NCBI GenBank assembly: GCA_022511205.1
Contig: JAFLRY010000002.1
Location: forward strand, 1-64,000
Reading direction: 5' to 3'
Source of the DNA: Eubacterium sp.
GTDB lineage: Bacteria; Bacillota; Clostridia; Oscillospirales; Acutalibacteraceae
Length of the DNA stretch: 64,000 bases
Shown: positions 51,867 to 59,433 of the stretch, one piece after another
How positions within the stretch are numbered: position 1 is the first letter of the stretch
Layout of the letters: every line of letters begins with the position of its first letter
Translations under genes and position numbers: made by a program
Notes under the pieces: model-generated
What the model saw: only the letters and a program-made list of their open reading frames with translations
What the model was told of the DNA's origin: nothing
The model's database searches: none

Positions 51867-52796
51867 TTATTTGATTGCCTTGAAATACTGATCAATTATA
51901 TTCTGAGCGTTTCTGCCTGTTTCTTCAGGATAGGTAACGATCTGGATCTCAACAAACGTGCTGCCGTCTTTTATGATGCATAACGTTTCCTCTGTATAAT
52001 AATCTCCGTATTCCTCATCCTCAACGGCCTGCGAAATATCAACACAGGTATAGGTCTTGCCTGCGATCTCGCGCTCGTAAACATCAGAAATCTTATAGTT
52101 CGTCTCGTTCTCGTAATAATATTCAGCTTCAGCGCGGGCAAATGCCTCAACGCTCTGCGCGATTTCCGTGGCAGAACCCTTAAAAATGCAAACAGCTAAT
52201 ATTTCTCCGGTGCTGTAATTGTAGATAACCGTTTCATAGTCATCAGGGTTTACGTTGAAATAACTACTCAACTCATCCTCGCTTGCGATCTTGAAATTGC
52301 TGCCCGAAACATCGATATTGAGGTTTAAGGAATCGTTAGTATAGCCTGATAAGGATACGGAGCCATCGGATATTGAAGTTTTGTTATCCAAAACATCAAA
52401 TACGATATCAGCGATTTTAAGACCGAATCTTCCGATGAAGCCCAAAACGATTATAACGGCTAAAACTATCGCCCATACGCGGCCCTTTTTCTTGCCCTTT
52501 CCAACAGGCTCCTGATCTGCGGGAACAGTATATGTATAGGAGCTTGCGCTGCCGGAAGCGTCAGCAGTGGCGGGCTGATAATACTCTCCTCCGCCTACGG
52601 TGTTATCGCCTTCGGGGTTATAATATTCGCCGCCCTGTGCGGGGATTTCCGTGTTATCTGTTTCCGGTTGCGCAGAAGCTTCAACGTTTACCACAGTCTC
52701 CTCCACTGCGCCGCTCTCAAAAGTATCAGCGCCGCATTGGGTGCAGAATCTCGAATCATCATTAATCGATGCTCCGCAATTTTTACATGTTTTCAT
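51867..52796 (-). CDS. Zinc-ribbon membrane protein of unknown function
   Basis: The 309-residue protein has a ribbon CKNCGASINDDSRFCTQCG, a disordered acidic linker, a membrane helix near 105-125 (VWAIVLAVIIVLGFIG) and an outer domain of about 180 residues rich in Glu and Tyr. It is similar in layout to the islet at 19917-24513 but lies alone. AGGAG precedes the ATG; the M28 peptidase gene is 24 bp upstream on the same strand. Confidence 0.75.
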   Translation of the reverse strand: MKTCKNCGASINDDSRFCTQCGADTFESGAVEETVVNVEASAQPETDNTEIPAQGGEYYNPEGDNTVGGGEYYQPATADASGSASSYTYTVPADQEPVGKGKKKGRVWAIVLAVIIVLGFIGRFGLKIADIVFDVLDNKTSISDGSVSLSGYTNDSLNLNIDVSGSNFKIASEDELSSYFNVNPDDYETVIYNYSTGEILAVCIFKGSATEIAQSVEAFARAEAEYYYENETNYKISDVYEREIAGKTYTCVDISQAVEDEEYGDYYTEETLCIIKDGSTFVEIQIVTYPEETGRNAQNIIDQYFKAIK

Positions 52797-52820
52797 AATA
52801 ATGTATCTCCTTTAAATAAA

Positions 52821-54095
52821 TTATTCGGTAACGCCTTCAGCGCCATTCTTATCAAACATACAAAGAGTTTCGAGCATGATCTCTATGCCGACCTCGATGC
52901 AATCGGGGCGGAGGTTTTCGGGTGTGTCAAGACGGGTATGATAATACCTCGGGGGAGCGGGATCCATAGCCGCAAGACCTGTTGCGGGAATGCCCGCCTG
53001 TGTGAAGGAAGCCGCGTCACAGGCGCCGATATATATTGATTCATATTTAACGTCAAAACCGCAGTTGGCGCAAGCGTCGTGAACCATCTCTTTAACGCCC
53101 TTATGGTGCTTGATCGTGCCGGAAAGGTCGCGGTCATAAACGGCAAGCGTCTCAAGATCGCGGAAGGTATCCATAGCAACTACAGCCGTGGGAACGTCCT
53201 TAAGCTCCTGAAGATGCGCCTTAACGTACGCCTTGGAACCGCGAAGACCCGCTTCCTCTGAGCCTGAGCAGATCATAACGACCTCAGTATTCTCAAAGCG
53301 AACGTCCGCCTCGGCAAGCGCCTTGATCGCGCCCATTCCAACGTAGCAGCCGGAAAGGTTATCGGAAGCGCCGGGAACGGATTTCGTCCAGCTCTGGAAG
53401 AATATGAACGAGAGTTCAAAGGGTATGAAAATTATAGAAATAACGAAGAATACTACGAACAGCGTATGCGCCGCGGGGATATCCTTGGCAGCAAAGGTGC
53501 CGCCGTTTACCGCGCCTACGATGATACCGATAACGGCAATAATAGTTTGAACAACAAGACCTATAACCGCGGGGATCTCAACGAGCAGCTTTGCCTGAAG
53601 GCCGCCGATAAGATAGTTGATCGTCCACTCAAACTGAGAATCGGAGTGACCGATCATGATGATACGCTTTTTAACTTCGCCGGTGGGTTTACGAACGGCA
53701 ACCATATTATGGGAGGTCTGCTTCGGGAAAAGAAAATCATCAAACTGCTTATACATAAGAAATTCAAATATAAGCGGAACGAACGCGAGAATGCAGAGAA
53801 CGAGAGCGATGATGGGACTTGCGAACCAGTTTACGAAAACGCTGGCCACGCCGCAGCAAACGGTGAACGGGATAAATCCCATAAAGCCCTGGCGATGAAG
53901 CGTGAACGCCTCGATATTCGTTTCGTCGCAATAGTTTTTCATATCCTTTTCAAACCACTTTTGCGCGCGAAGCTCCTCAGGAGAACCCGGCTTACGGGGG
54001 CCGATCTTATTGCAGATCTTCGTTATGCCCTTTACAGCATACTCTGTCTGGCGCTTGATATCAAATTTATCGCTGTATTCAAGTGCAATTTTCAT
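52821..54095 (-). CDS. M28 family peptidase with a membrane block in the catalytic domain
   Basis: The 424-residue protein matches zinc aminopeptidases of the M28 family: IMIGHSDSQ (first metal His), PGASDNLSGC (Asp bridging ligand), CSGSEEAGLRGS (catalytic Glu-Glu), AMDTF (Asp) and a late YYHTRLDTPE (His). Helices occur near residues 80-130 and, unusually, between the first His and the Asp (about 165-260). The active site should therefore be near the membrane. Start ATG 54095 follows GGAGG. Substrate unknown. Confidence 0.82.
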   Translation of the reverse strand: MKIALEYSDKFDIKRQTEYAVKGITKICNKIGPRKPGSPEELRAQKWFEKDMKNYCDETNIEAFTLHRQGFMGFIPFTVCCGVASVFVNWFASPIIALVLCILAFVPLIFEFLMYKQFDDFLFPKQTSHNMVAVRKPTGEVKKRIIMIGHSDSQFEWTINYLIGGLQAKLLVEIPAVIGLVVQTIIAVIGIIVGAVNGGTFAAKDIPAAHTLFVVFFVISIIFIPFELSFIFFQSWTKSVPGASDNLSGCYVGMGAIKALAEADVRFENTEVVMICSGSEEAGLRGSKAYVKAHLQELKDVPTAVVAMDTFRDLETLAVYDRDLSGTIKHHKGVKEMVHDACANCGFDVKYESIYIGACDAASFTQAGIPATGLAAMDPAPPRYYHTRLDTPENLRPDCIEVGIEIMLETLCMFDKNGAEGVTE

Positions 54096-54168
54096 AAGGC
54101 TATATCCTCCAAATATCAATATATTTTATTTTATCATAAAAAAATAATTAATACAACTATTAAAATCC

Positions 54169-54930
54169 TTACTTGGAATTTTTTTCATATATGAGCCTGA
54201 GGCCTTCTATCAGAAGGTCGTCATCAACGATAACATCCAGAGTAGTTGCCTTAGCGATCGCTCGTCCCAGTCCGCCGGTTACGATAACTGTAGCCTTTTC
54301 TCCGAGCTCCTCTTCAAATCTTGCCACAAGCCCCTCAAGCATTGCCGCCGTGCCTATTACAGAGCCGCCCTTCATAGCGTCGATCGTATTTTTACCTATC
54401 ATTCTTGAGGGGGCGGATATATCTATCTGCGGCAGCTGAGCCGTTCCGCTTGAAAGGGCATTTATGGCAGTTTTTACTCCGCACATAATAACGCCGCCCA
54501 GATGCGCTCCGTTTCTGTCAATAACGGAAGCGGTGGTAGCCGTGCCGAAATCAAATACGATCGCGGGAAGCGGATATTTGTTGATCACCGCAACGTCCCC
54601 CACGACGATATCTGCACCCAACTCCGAGGGATTATCGATTTTGATATTGAGCCCCGTTTTTATTCCGGGACCGACCACTAACGCGTCAACCCCGCAGACC
54701 AGCTTTATCCCCTTCAAAAGCGTTCTGATCAGCGCGGGAACAACGCTTGATATGATCGCTCCGTCAATATCCGTTACACCGTTGATATCCAAAAAAGCTT
54801 TGAGCTTCATTGAATACTCCACGTCCGTTTGATTTATATCGGTTGAAAGCCTGCCGGAGCAGACCATTTTTTCTCCGTCCAGCACGCCTAAAACGATATT
54901 CGTGTTCCCCACGTCAACTGCAAGCAGCAT
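54169..54930 (-). CDS. coaX: Type III pantothenate kinase
   Basis: CoaX phosphorylates pantothenate, the first step to coenzyme A. The 253-residue ASKHA-fold protein has LLAVDVGNTNIVLGV at the start, the phosphate site VFDFGTATTASVID and VIVTGGLG near the end. ATG at 54930 follows GGAG. It has its own promoter and is downstream of a candidate small RNA. Confidence 0.96.
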   Translation of the reverse strand: MLLAVDVGNTNIVLGVLDGEKMVCSGRLSTDINQTDVEYSMKLKAFLDINGVTDIDGAIISSVVPALIRTLLKGIKLVCGVDALVVGPGIKTGLNIKIDNPSELGADIVVGDVAVINKYPLPAIVFDFGTATTASVIDRNGAHLGGVIMCGVKTAINALSSGTAQLPQIDISAPSRMIGKNTIDAMKGGSVIGTAAMLEGLVARFEEELGEKATVIVTGGLGRAIAKATTLDVIVDDDLLIEGLRLIYEKNSK

Positions 54931-54965
54931 ATTATCACTCCGCATTTCTTAATTTAATACATCCA

Positions 54966-54994
54966 TTATAGTATAGAATCTTATATTTGTAAAT
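54966..54994 (-). promoter_or_regulatory. Sigma-A promoter of coaX
   Basis: TTTACA (54989-54994) and TATAAT (54966-54971) are 17 bp apart on the minus strand. Confidence 0.8.
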
Positions 54995-55029
54995 AAAAGA
55001 ACGCCTTAACGCGCCATCTTTTTACTGAA

Positions 55030-55136
55030 ACAGAAAGAAGAAAGCCGCTGTATAACACAGCGGCTTTCCCTCTTTCTATAACAAACTATAGGAGGACAAG
55101 ATACTCAGGAACGGTTGCGGCTCCGTTCCTGAGTGT
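55030..55136 (-). ncRNA. Candidate small RNA with 5' hairpin, UCCUCC segment and terminator
   Basis: From the promoter at 55143-55171 the minus strand would give an RNA of about 107 bases. It starts with a perfect 12-bp stem ACTCAGGAACGG/CCGTTCCTGAGT (55103-55134), then CTTGTCCTCCTATAG, which could pair with Shine-Dalgarno sites, a small CTATA/TATAG hairpin, and a terminator stem GAAAGCCGCTGT/ACAGCGGCTTTC (55040-55068) followed by TTCTTTCTGTTTC. No ORF fits inside. coaX has a separate promoter downstream, so this is not simply its leader. It does not match SRP RNA, 6S or tmRNA by eye. Confidence 0.62.
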
Positions 55137-55142
55137 ATGATC

Positions 55143-55171
55143 ATTATATTATATATTTAACAATTTGTCAA
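55143..55171 (-). promoter_or_regulatory. Consensus promoter of the candidate small RNA
   Basis: Perfect TTGACA (55166-55171) and TATAAT (55143-55148) are 17 bp apart on the minus strand. Confidence 0.88.
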
Positions 55172-55261
55172 GAGCTGTGAGGAAAAATTTTTGTTATTAT
55201 TTACAAAATGTGCCATAAATCCTAAAAAAAGGCCCTAAAAAAAATCAATGATTAAATCAAG

Positions 55262-55290
55262 TTGACAAAGAACAAATGTTTGACTAATAT
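55262..55290 (+). promoter_or_regulatory. Promoter of the mini sigma-like operon
   Basis: TTGACA (55262-55267) and TAATAT (55285-55290) are 17 bp apart. The start of transcription would be near 55297, giving a leader of about 160 bases. Confidence 0.7.
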
Positions 55291-55296
55291 AAGGCT

Positions 55297-55440
55297 TGTA
55301 GACGAAAACCGCCCATTCCGATACTGTCAAACTCATACGAAATACCTTACGGAGACAAAATCCCGCTCCCGCCGATGCCGCAAAGCAAGAACGCCCTAAG
55401 CCCCTTCGCTCCGTAAGGTATTATATTATTCTATATAATA
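55297..55440 (+). promoter_or_regulatory. Structured C-rich leader of the mini sigma-like operon
   Basis: A perfect 14-bp inverted repeat AATACCTTACGGAG (55341-55354) / CTCCGTAAGGTATT (55409-55422) closes a 54-base loop full of C runs (TCCCGCTCCCGCC; GCCCTAAGCCCC). A second 8-bp stem TATTATAT/ATATAATA (55419-55440) overlaps its 3' arm, so the two stems would compete. There is no U-run, so a terminator is unlikely. It could be a cis-regulatory leader or the 5' part of a separate RNA. Confidence 0.55.
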
Positions 55441-55455
55441 AGAAAGGACAAAGCT

Positions 55456-55656
55456 ATGACTATTGAAGAATTAGCCGAGGAATACCGCGGTCAATACGAG
55501 GTTTTAAGCGCGAAAATAGACGGGCTCCGTCCACTTCTATATGTCTATACCGGCGAGGATCTTTACCTGCTTAGAAAGCGGATAAAAATATATTATGATA
55601 TGGCGTATGAATGCAAAAGAATCTCGAAAATGCTTACTGATTATTACGTGGACTGA
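55456..55656 (+). CDS. Small protein ahead of a sigma-like gene
   Basis: The 66-residue protein is helical and charged (MTIEELAEEYRGQYEVLSAKI; LRKRIKIYYDMAYECKRI). It has no recognised domain. AAAGGAC precedes the ATG. The stop lies 10 bp before the next gene, and the sites overlap, so the two are one operon. A coiled-coil partner or anti-factor for the next protein is possible. Confidence 0.65.
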   Translation: MTIEELAEEYRGQYEVLSAKIDGLRPLLYVYTGEDLYLLRKRIKIYYDMAYECKRISKMLTDYYVD

Positions 55657-55666
55657 GGTGTGCCTA

Positions 55667-55996
55667 ATGATGGATTTAATAGATTCTTACTATTCGGGAG
55701 ACGATCGCGATTCAGGCGATCTTGATTCTCAAAAGGTCAGCAGAAGCGCAATATCAAGCGTGCTTCCGCTGATACTGAAAAATGATCTTACCAACCGCCA
55801 GCGTGATTGCCTGAAGATGAAATATGTGGACGAGCTGAATCAGGCAGAAATAGCAAAGCGGCTGGGTCTTTCCCAACCCACCGTTTGCAGGCATATCGCC
55901 ATGGCAAAGAGCATCGTAAACAACAGGCTTTCCTATTGTCTCGTGGTGCTCAACCGCGCAAACAATATGTGGATAAACTGGGAAAATTCGCACTAA
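55667..55996 (+). CDS. Sigma-70 region 4-like DNA-binding protein
   Basis: The 109-residue protein ends in a helix-turn-helix of the sigma region 4 kind: LTNRQRDCLKMKYVDELNQAEIAKRLGLSQPTVCRHI split over about residues 40-80. There is no region 2, so it may not act as a sigma factor by itself. GAGGTG lies 6 bases before the ATG at 55667; the track starts at 55595 inside the previous gene. Similar small proteins are found in mobile elements and phages of Firmicutes, but no other element genes are here. Confidence 0.75.
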   Translation: MMDLIDSYYSGDDRDSGDLDSQKVSRSAISSVLPLILKNDLTNRQRDCLKMKYVDELNQAEIAKRLGLSQPTVCRHIAMAKSIVNNRLSYCLVVLNRANNMWINWENSH

Positions 55997-56000
55997 ATTC

Positions 56001-56075
56001 GGCAAAGCAAATGAATTCACAGATCCCAAAGCGCCGAAATTCAGCACTCACTGACGATTTAGAAATTGCTTTGCC
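56001..56075. repeat. Palindromic repeat after the sigma-like gene
   Basis: The ends ggcaaagcaa (56001-56010) and ttgctttgcc (56066-56075) are perfect inverted repeats. The ends resemble the family B repeats (aggcaaa/tttgcct). Confidence 0.5.
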
Positions 56076-56094
56076 TATATAAACAACTGATACG

Positions 56095-56134
56095 AAAACG
56101 GCTGTTCTGAGGGATCACACGATCCACCGTTTTT
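56095..56134 (+). terminator. Likely terminator of the mini sigma-like operon
   Basis: AAAACGG pairs with CCGTTTT around an inner GGATC-ACAC-GATCC hairpin, followed by T. Confidence 0.6.
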
Positions 56135-56144
56135 AACAAGTTGG

Positions 56145-56183
56145 AAAGCACACCTTTCTATTTTATGAAAAGTGTGCTTTTTT
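56145..56183 (+). terminator. Second terminator-like hairpin before the DUF1624 gene
   Basis: AAAGCACAC (56145-56153) pairs with GTGTGCTTT (56172-56180), with an inner CTTTC/GAAAA pairing, followed by TTT on the plus strand. Confidence 0.7.
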
Positions 56184-56185
56184 GT

Positions 56186-56968
56186 TTATTGAAAAATAGC
56201 TTGTATGAACTTGTATGCATAGAAAAACACGTACATCACCGGCTGATGGGCAAGGTAGATCCAAAAGCTGTATTTCCCCGATTTCTGCAAGAATCTACTG
56301 TGGCTTTTGTACGCCGCTTCCGGGAAGTCGCCGTTGGCCGCGTATTTCCCTATGAACGCGCCGAACAAAAACAGAAACAGCCACGGAAGCAAAGCAAAAT
56401 AATCGGCGGACGTAAAAGTTCTCGAATAAAAACCGAGGGGGCAAAGCCAGTCGCTTTGATATAGGATATCCGGAAGCGTTATCAAGCCGAACAGCAGCGT
56501 TTTCTTTGAAATATTATAGGTGGCAAGAAACAGAAACGCGCATACAGTCAAGCCGATTTTCGTATTTATCTTATCGAGCAGGGGTGTTAACAGCCCGGTT
56601 ATTATCATACAGCATCCGAGGCAGGAAAGAATACCGAAATAAATTTCCGCTCCCGTGATCCCCATAAGCGGCATGATGACTGCGGACACCAACGTTACTG
56701 CCAGACCGCCGCCCAAAACAACAGCGCCTCTGCGAATCGTATTGCGCGACAGGCGCGAGCATATCCCCGAGGTAACGATAAACGCCGCCCAGAAAAAAGG
56801 CTGAAAAACACAAAGGGCGTTAAAGACCTTGTAGCCGAAATCATATCCGAGAACAAAGCCTATATTGTAAAACATATGGTGGAATACCATACATATTATT
56901 GCGAAGCCGCGTATCTCATCAAGAAGCAGAATACGCCTTGCGCCGTCCTTCAATAAAATCACCCGCAT
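56186..56968 (-). CDS. DUF1624 membrane protein, acyltransferase-like
   Basis: The 260-residue protein has about seven membrane helices and the N-terminal pattern LLLDEIRGFAIICMVFHHMF typical of DUF1624 (heparan-alpha-glucosaminide N-acetyltransferase-like). The C-terminal SFWIYLAHQPVMYVFFY includes a His conserved in this group. It may acylate a surface sugar. The start codon is uncertain; the ATG at 56968 has a poor ribosome site, and GTG or TTG codons follow closely. Confidence 0.75.
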   Translation of the reverse strand: MRVILLKDGARRILLLDEIRGFAIICMVFHHMFYNIGFVLGYDFGYKVFNALCVFQPFFWAAFIVTSGICSRLSRNTIRRGAVVLGGGLAVTLVSAVIMPLMGITGAEIYFGILSCLGCCMIITGLLTPLLDKINTKIGLTVCAFLFLATYNISKKTLLFGLITLPDILYQSDWLCPLGFYSRTFTSADYFALLPWLFLFLFGAFIGKYAANGDFPEAAYKSHSRFLQKSGKYSFWIYLAHQPVMYVFFYAYKFIQAIFQ

Positions 56969-57083
56969 TTCCGAGAAAATATTCTAACACATATCAGCAT
57001 TTATTTCAAATTATTGTATTCATTATTTTTTTATGTTATACTGTTATAAATATTTTACAGATATTCTTTAAGGCGTGAATAAG

Positions 57084-58274
57084 ATGAGATATAAAAATGT
57101 GATATTTGATTTTGACGGCACATTATGCGACACGGGCATTGGCATAATGAAAAGCGCTAAATATGCCCTTGAAAGCTTTGGGTATTCCGTTGGCGAAGAT
57201 TTCAAAGAACTCAGCTGCTTTATCGGCCCTCCCCTGCTGGTGACCTTTCAGGAAAAATACGGCGCTCAGCCTCAGGAGGCTGAGGAGCTGGTAAAAAAAT
57301 ACCGCGAAAGATATACCGATATCGGGCTTTTTGAAAGCGAGCTTTATGACGGAATGATCGATCTGCTGAGCGGACTGAAAAAAGGCGGCTTTAAAATCGG
57401 TATTGCCTCATCAAAGCCGCAGATTTTCGTGGAAAGACTATTGGAGCATTTTGAAATTCTCGATTATTTTGACGCCGTTTGCGGTGTTACGTTTGACGCG
57501 GACTGCGTGCCGAAATCTGATATAATCGCCGCCTGTATGGAAAAGCTGAACGCCATCGCCGATGACACACTTATGGTGGGCGACAAACGCTTTGATATTG
57601 AGGGCGCAAGGCTGGACGGCATAGACAGCGCCGGCGTGCTTTGGGGCTACGGCACGAAATTTGAGCTTATTGAGGCAAGCGCAAAATTCATCGCAGAAAA
57701 GCCCTCCGATATCGAATCCATCGCCCTCGGCTTTTTTGAGCAGACCGAGGAGGTAAGCGGCATTTTCAGCGGCAGGATCATAACCGTGCATGAGGATACC
57801 GTTATGCTAGTAGACGGCTCACTGGCAAAGCGTGAACTGGTGGATCACCCCGGAGGTGTGGCGATCGTGCCGTTGACCGATAAGGGCGAGGTGCTTATGG
57901 TGCGCCAATTCAGAGCGCCGTATAAGGAAACGATCTACGAAATACCCGCAGGCAAGCTGGAGCGTGGCGAAGACCCCCGCGAGGCGGGAATCCGCGAGCT
58001 TGAAGAGGAGTGCGGCGTTACTGCTGAAAGCTTTTTTGAGCTGGGAGAGATCTATCCCACGCCCGGATACTGCAGTGAGATCATCAGAATTTACGGCGCG
58101 ACGGGGCTTAAATTCGGCGAGCAGTCCCTTGATGAGGACGAATTTCTTGATGTTTACTCCGTACCCCTTGAAACGGCCTTTGAAAAATGTATGAGCGGCG
58201 AATTCAAGGATGCTAAAACCATAGTTGGAATATTTAAGATCAGGGAAATGAGACGAAATGGCAGCTTATCTTGA
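57084..58274 (+). CDS. HAD phosphatase fused to a Nudix ADP-ribose pyrophosphatase-like domain
   Basis: Residues about 1-210 are a HAD hydrolase of the phosphoglycolate phosphatase kind (NVIFDFDGTLCDTG; IASSKPQ; MVGDKRFDIEGA). Residues about 225-396 are a Nudix hydrolase with the box GKLERGEDPREAG...RELEEECG, like ADP-ribose pyrophosphatase. Both active sites look complete. ADP-ribose cleavage gives ribose-5-phosphate and AMP; the HAD could remove phosphate from a related product. The track starts at a GTG; ATG at 57084 has AAGG before it. The 3' end overlaps the next gene by 17 bp. Confidence 0.88.
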   Translation: MRYKNVIFDFDGTLCDTGIGIMKSAKYALESFGYSVGEDFKELSCFIGPPLLVTFQEKYGAQPQEAEELVKKYRERYTDIGLFESELYDGMIDLLSGLKKGGFKIGIASSKPQIFVERLLEHFEILDYFDAVCGVTFDADCVPKSDIIAACMEKLNAIADDTLMVGDKRFDIEGARLDGIDSAGVLWGYGTKFELIEASAKFIAEKPSDIESIALGFFEQTEEVSGIFSGRIITVHEDTVMLVDGSLAKRELVDHPGGVAIVPLTDKGEVLMVRQFRAPYKETIYEIPAGKLERGEDPREAGIRELEEECGVTAESFFELGEIYPTPGYCSEIIRIYGATGLKFGEQSLDEDEFLDVYSVPLETAFEKCMSGEFKDAKTIVGIFKIREMRRNGSLS

Positions 58275-59394
58275 CAACAGCGCAACCACCAAGCCCTGCC
58301 GCGAAGCGGTTGAAGCCGTTCGCGCCATGCTGGAGGAAAACTACGGCAATCCCTCAAGCCTGCACGGTTTGGGAATAGAGGCGGCAAAGACGGTCATAAA
58401 AGCAAGGCAAAGCATAGCGACCGCTCTTGACTGCGAAAAAGAAGAAATATTTTTCACCAGCGGCGGGACGGAGGCAAACAACCTTGCTATCTTCGGCGCG
58501 GCTTACGCCAACAAAAGAAAAGGAAACAGAATAGTAACCACCGCCATCGAGCACGAAAGCGTTATGCAGAGTATGGACGAGCTGGAAAAAGAGGGCTTTG
58601 AGATCGTTCGTCTCGCTCCCGACAAGCAGGGAAACATAAGCCTTTCAGAGCTTGCCGAGGCGATCAACGAAAAAACCATTCTCGTTTCAATGATGTATAT
58701 CAACAACGAGGTTGGCTCGATCCTGCCCGTTGATAAGATAAAAAAGCTCGTTGCAAGAGCCGGCGCGCCCGCAATTATACATACGGATTGCGTTCAGGCA
58801 TTCGGGAAAACCGAGGTCAAGCCGAAAAAGCTGGGCGCGGATCTCGTTACGATAACGGCGCATAAAATTCACGGCCCCAAGGGCTGCGGCGCGCTCTACG
58901 TTAAAAAAGGTGTTCGTATATTGCCGAGAACCTTCGGCGGCGAACAGGAAAAGAAGCTTCGCCCCGGCACGGAGGCTTCCCCTCTTATCGCGGGCTTCGG
59001 CGCGGCGGTGGAGGCTCTCCCCGATCTGAAAGAACAGCGCACAGCAATAAAAGAACTCAATTCCTACGCCAAAAGTGAATTATCCAAAATAGACGGCGTA
59101 GTATTCAACAGCGGCGAAAACGCTTCACCGTATGTTATCAATATATATGTGCCGAGCTTCATGCGAAGCCAGACAGTGGTGCAGGAGCTTTCAGCGAATT
59201 ACGGAATTTACGTCAGCAACGGCTCGGCGTGCGCAAAGGGCAAGAGAAGCCACGTGCTTACCGCCATGAAGCTGAGCGACGAAATAATAGACAAAAGCAT
59301 AAGAATAAGCTTTTCAAGGTTCAGCACCAAGGCAGAGATAGACGAGCTCTGCGCCGCGCTGACCGATATAATAAAAAAACACCCGAAGGTGTAG
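58258..59394 (+). CDS. Cysteine desulfurase (NifS/IscS family)
   Basis: The PLP enzyme removes sulfur from cysteine for tRNA thiolation or clusters. The 378-residue protein has AAYLDNSATTKP at the start, TSGGTEANNLAIFG, the PLP lysine in TITAHKIHGPKG and the active cysteine in SNGSACAKGKRSH. It lies directly before thiI, so it probably serves as ThiI's sulfur donor, as NifZ does in Bacillus. It starts inside the previous ORF. Confidence 0.95.
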   Translation: MAAYLDNSATTKPCREAVEAVRAMLEENYGNPSSLHGLGIEAAKTVIKARQSIATALDCEKEEIFFTSGGTEANNLAIFGAAYANKRKGNRIVTTAIEHESVMQSMDELEKEGFEIVRLAPDKQGNISLSELAEAINEKTILVSMMYINNEVGSILPVDKIKKLVARAGAPAIIHTDCVQAFGKTEVKPKKLGADLVTITAHKIHGPKGCGALYVKKGVRILPRTFGGEQEKKLRPGTEASPLIAGFGAAVEALPDLKEQRTAIKELNSYAKSELSKIDGVVFNSGENASPYVINIYVPSFMRSQTVVQELSANYGIYVSNGSACAKGKRSHVLTAMKLSDEIIDKSIRISFSRFSTKAEIDELCAALTDIIKKHPKV

Positions 59395-59398
59395 GTGG

Positions 59399-59421
59399 GC
59401 GAAATCCGAATTCGCTTTGCC
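59399..59421. repeat. Short palindrome between cysteine desulfurase and thiI
   Basis: The sequence gggcgaaatccgaattcgctttgccc is a near-palindrome with the end motif aattcgctttgcc seen also near 240, 28980 and 56066. Confidence 0.4.
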
Positions 59422-59433
59422 CGGAGGATACAA

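Noticed and set aside
55085-55140. Plus-strand AGGAGG followed by a possible tiny ORF
   Set aside because: No start codon lies at a proper distance, and the sequence is better explained as the UCCUCC segment of a minus-strand RNA with its own promoter and terminator.
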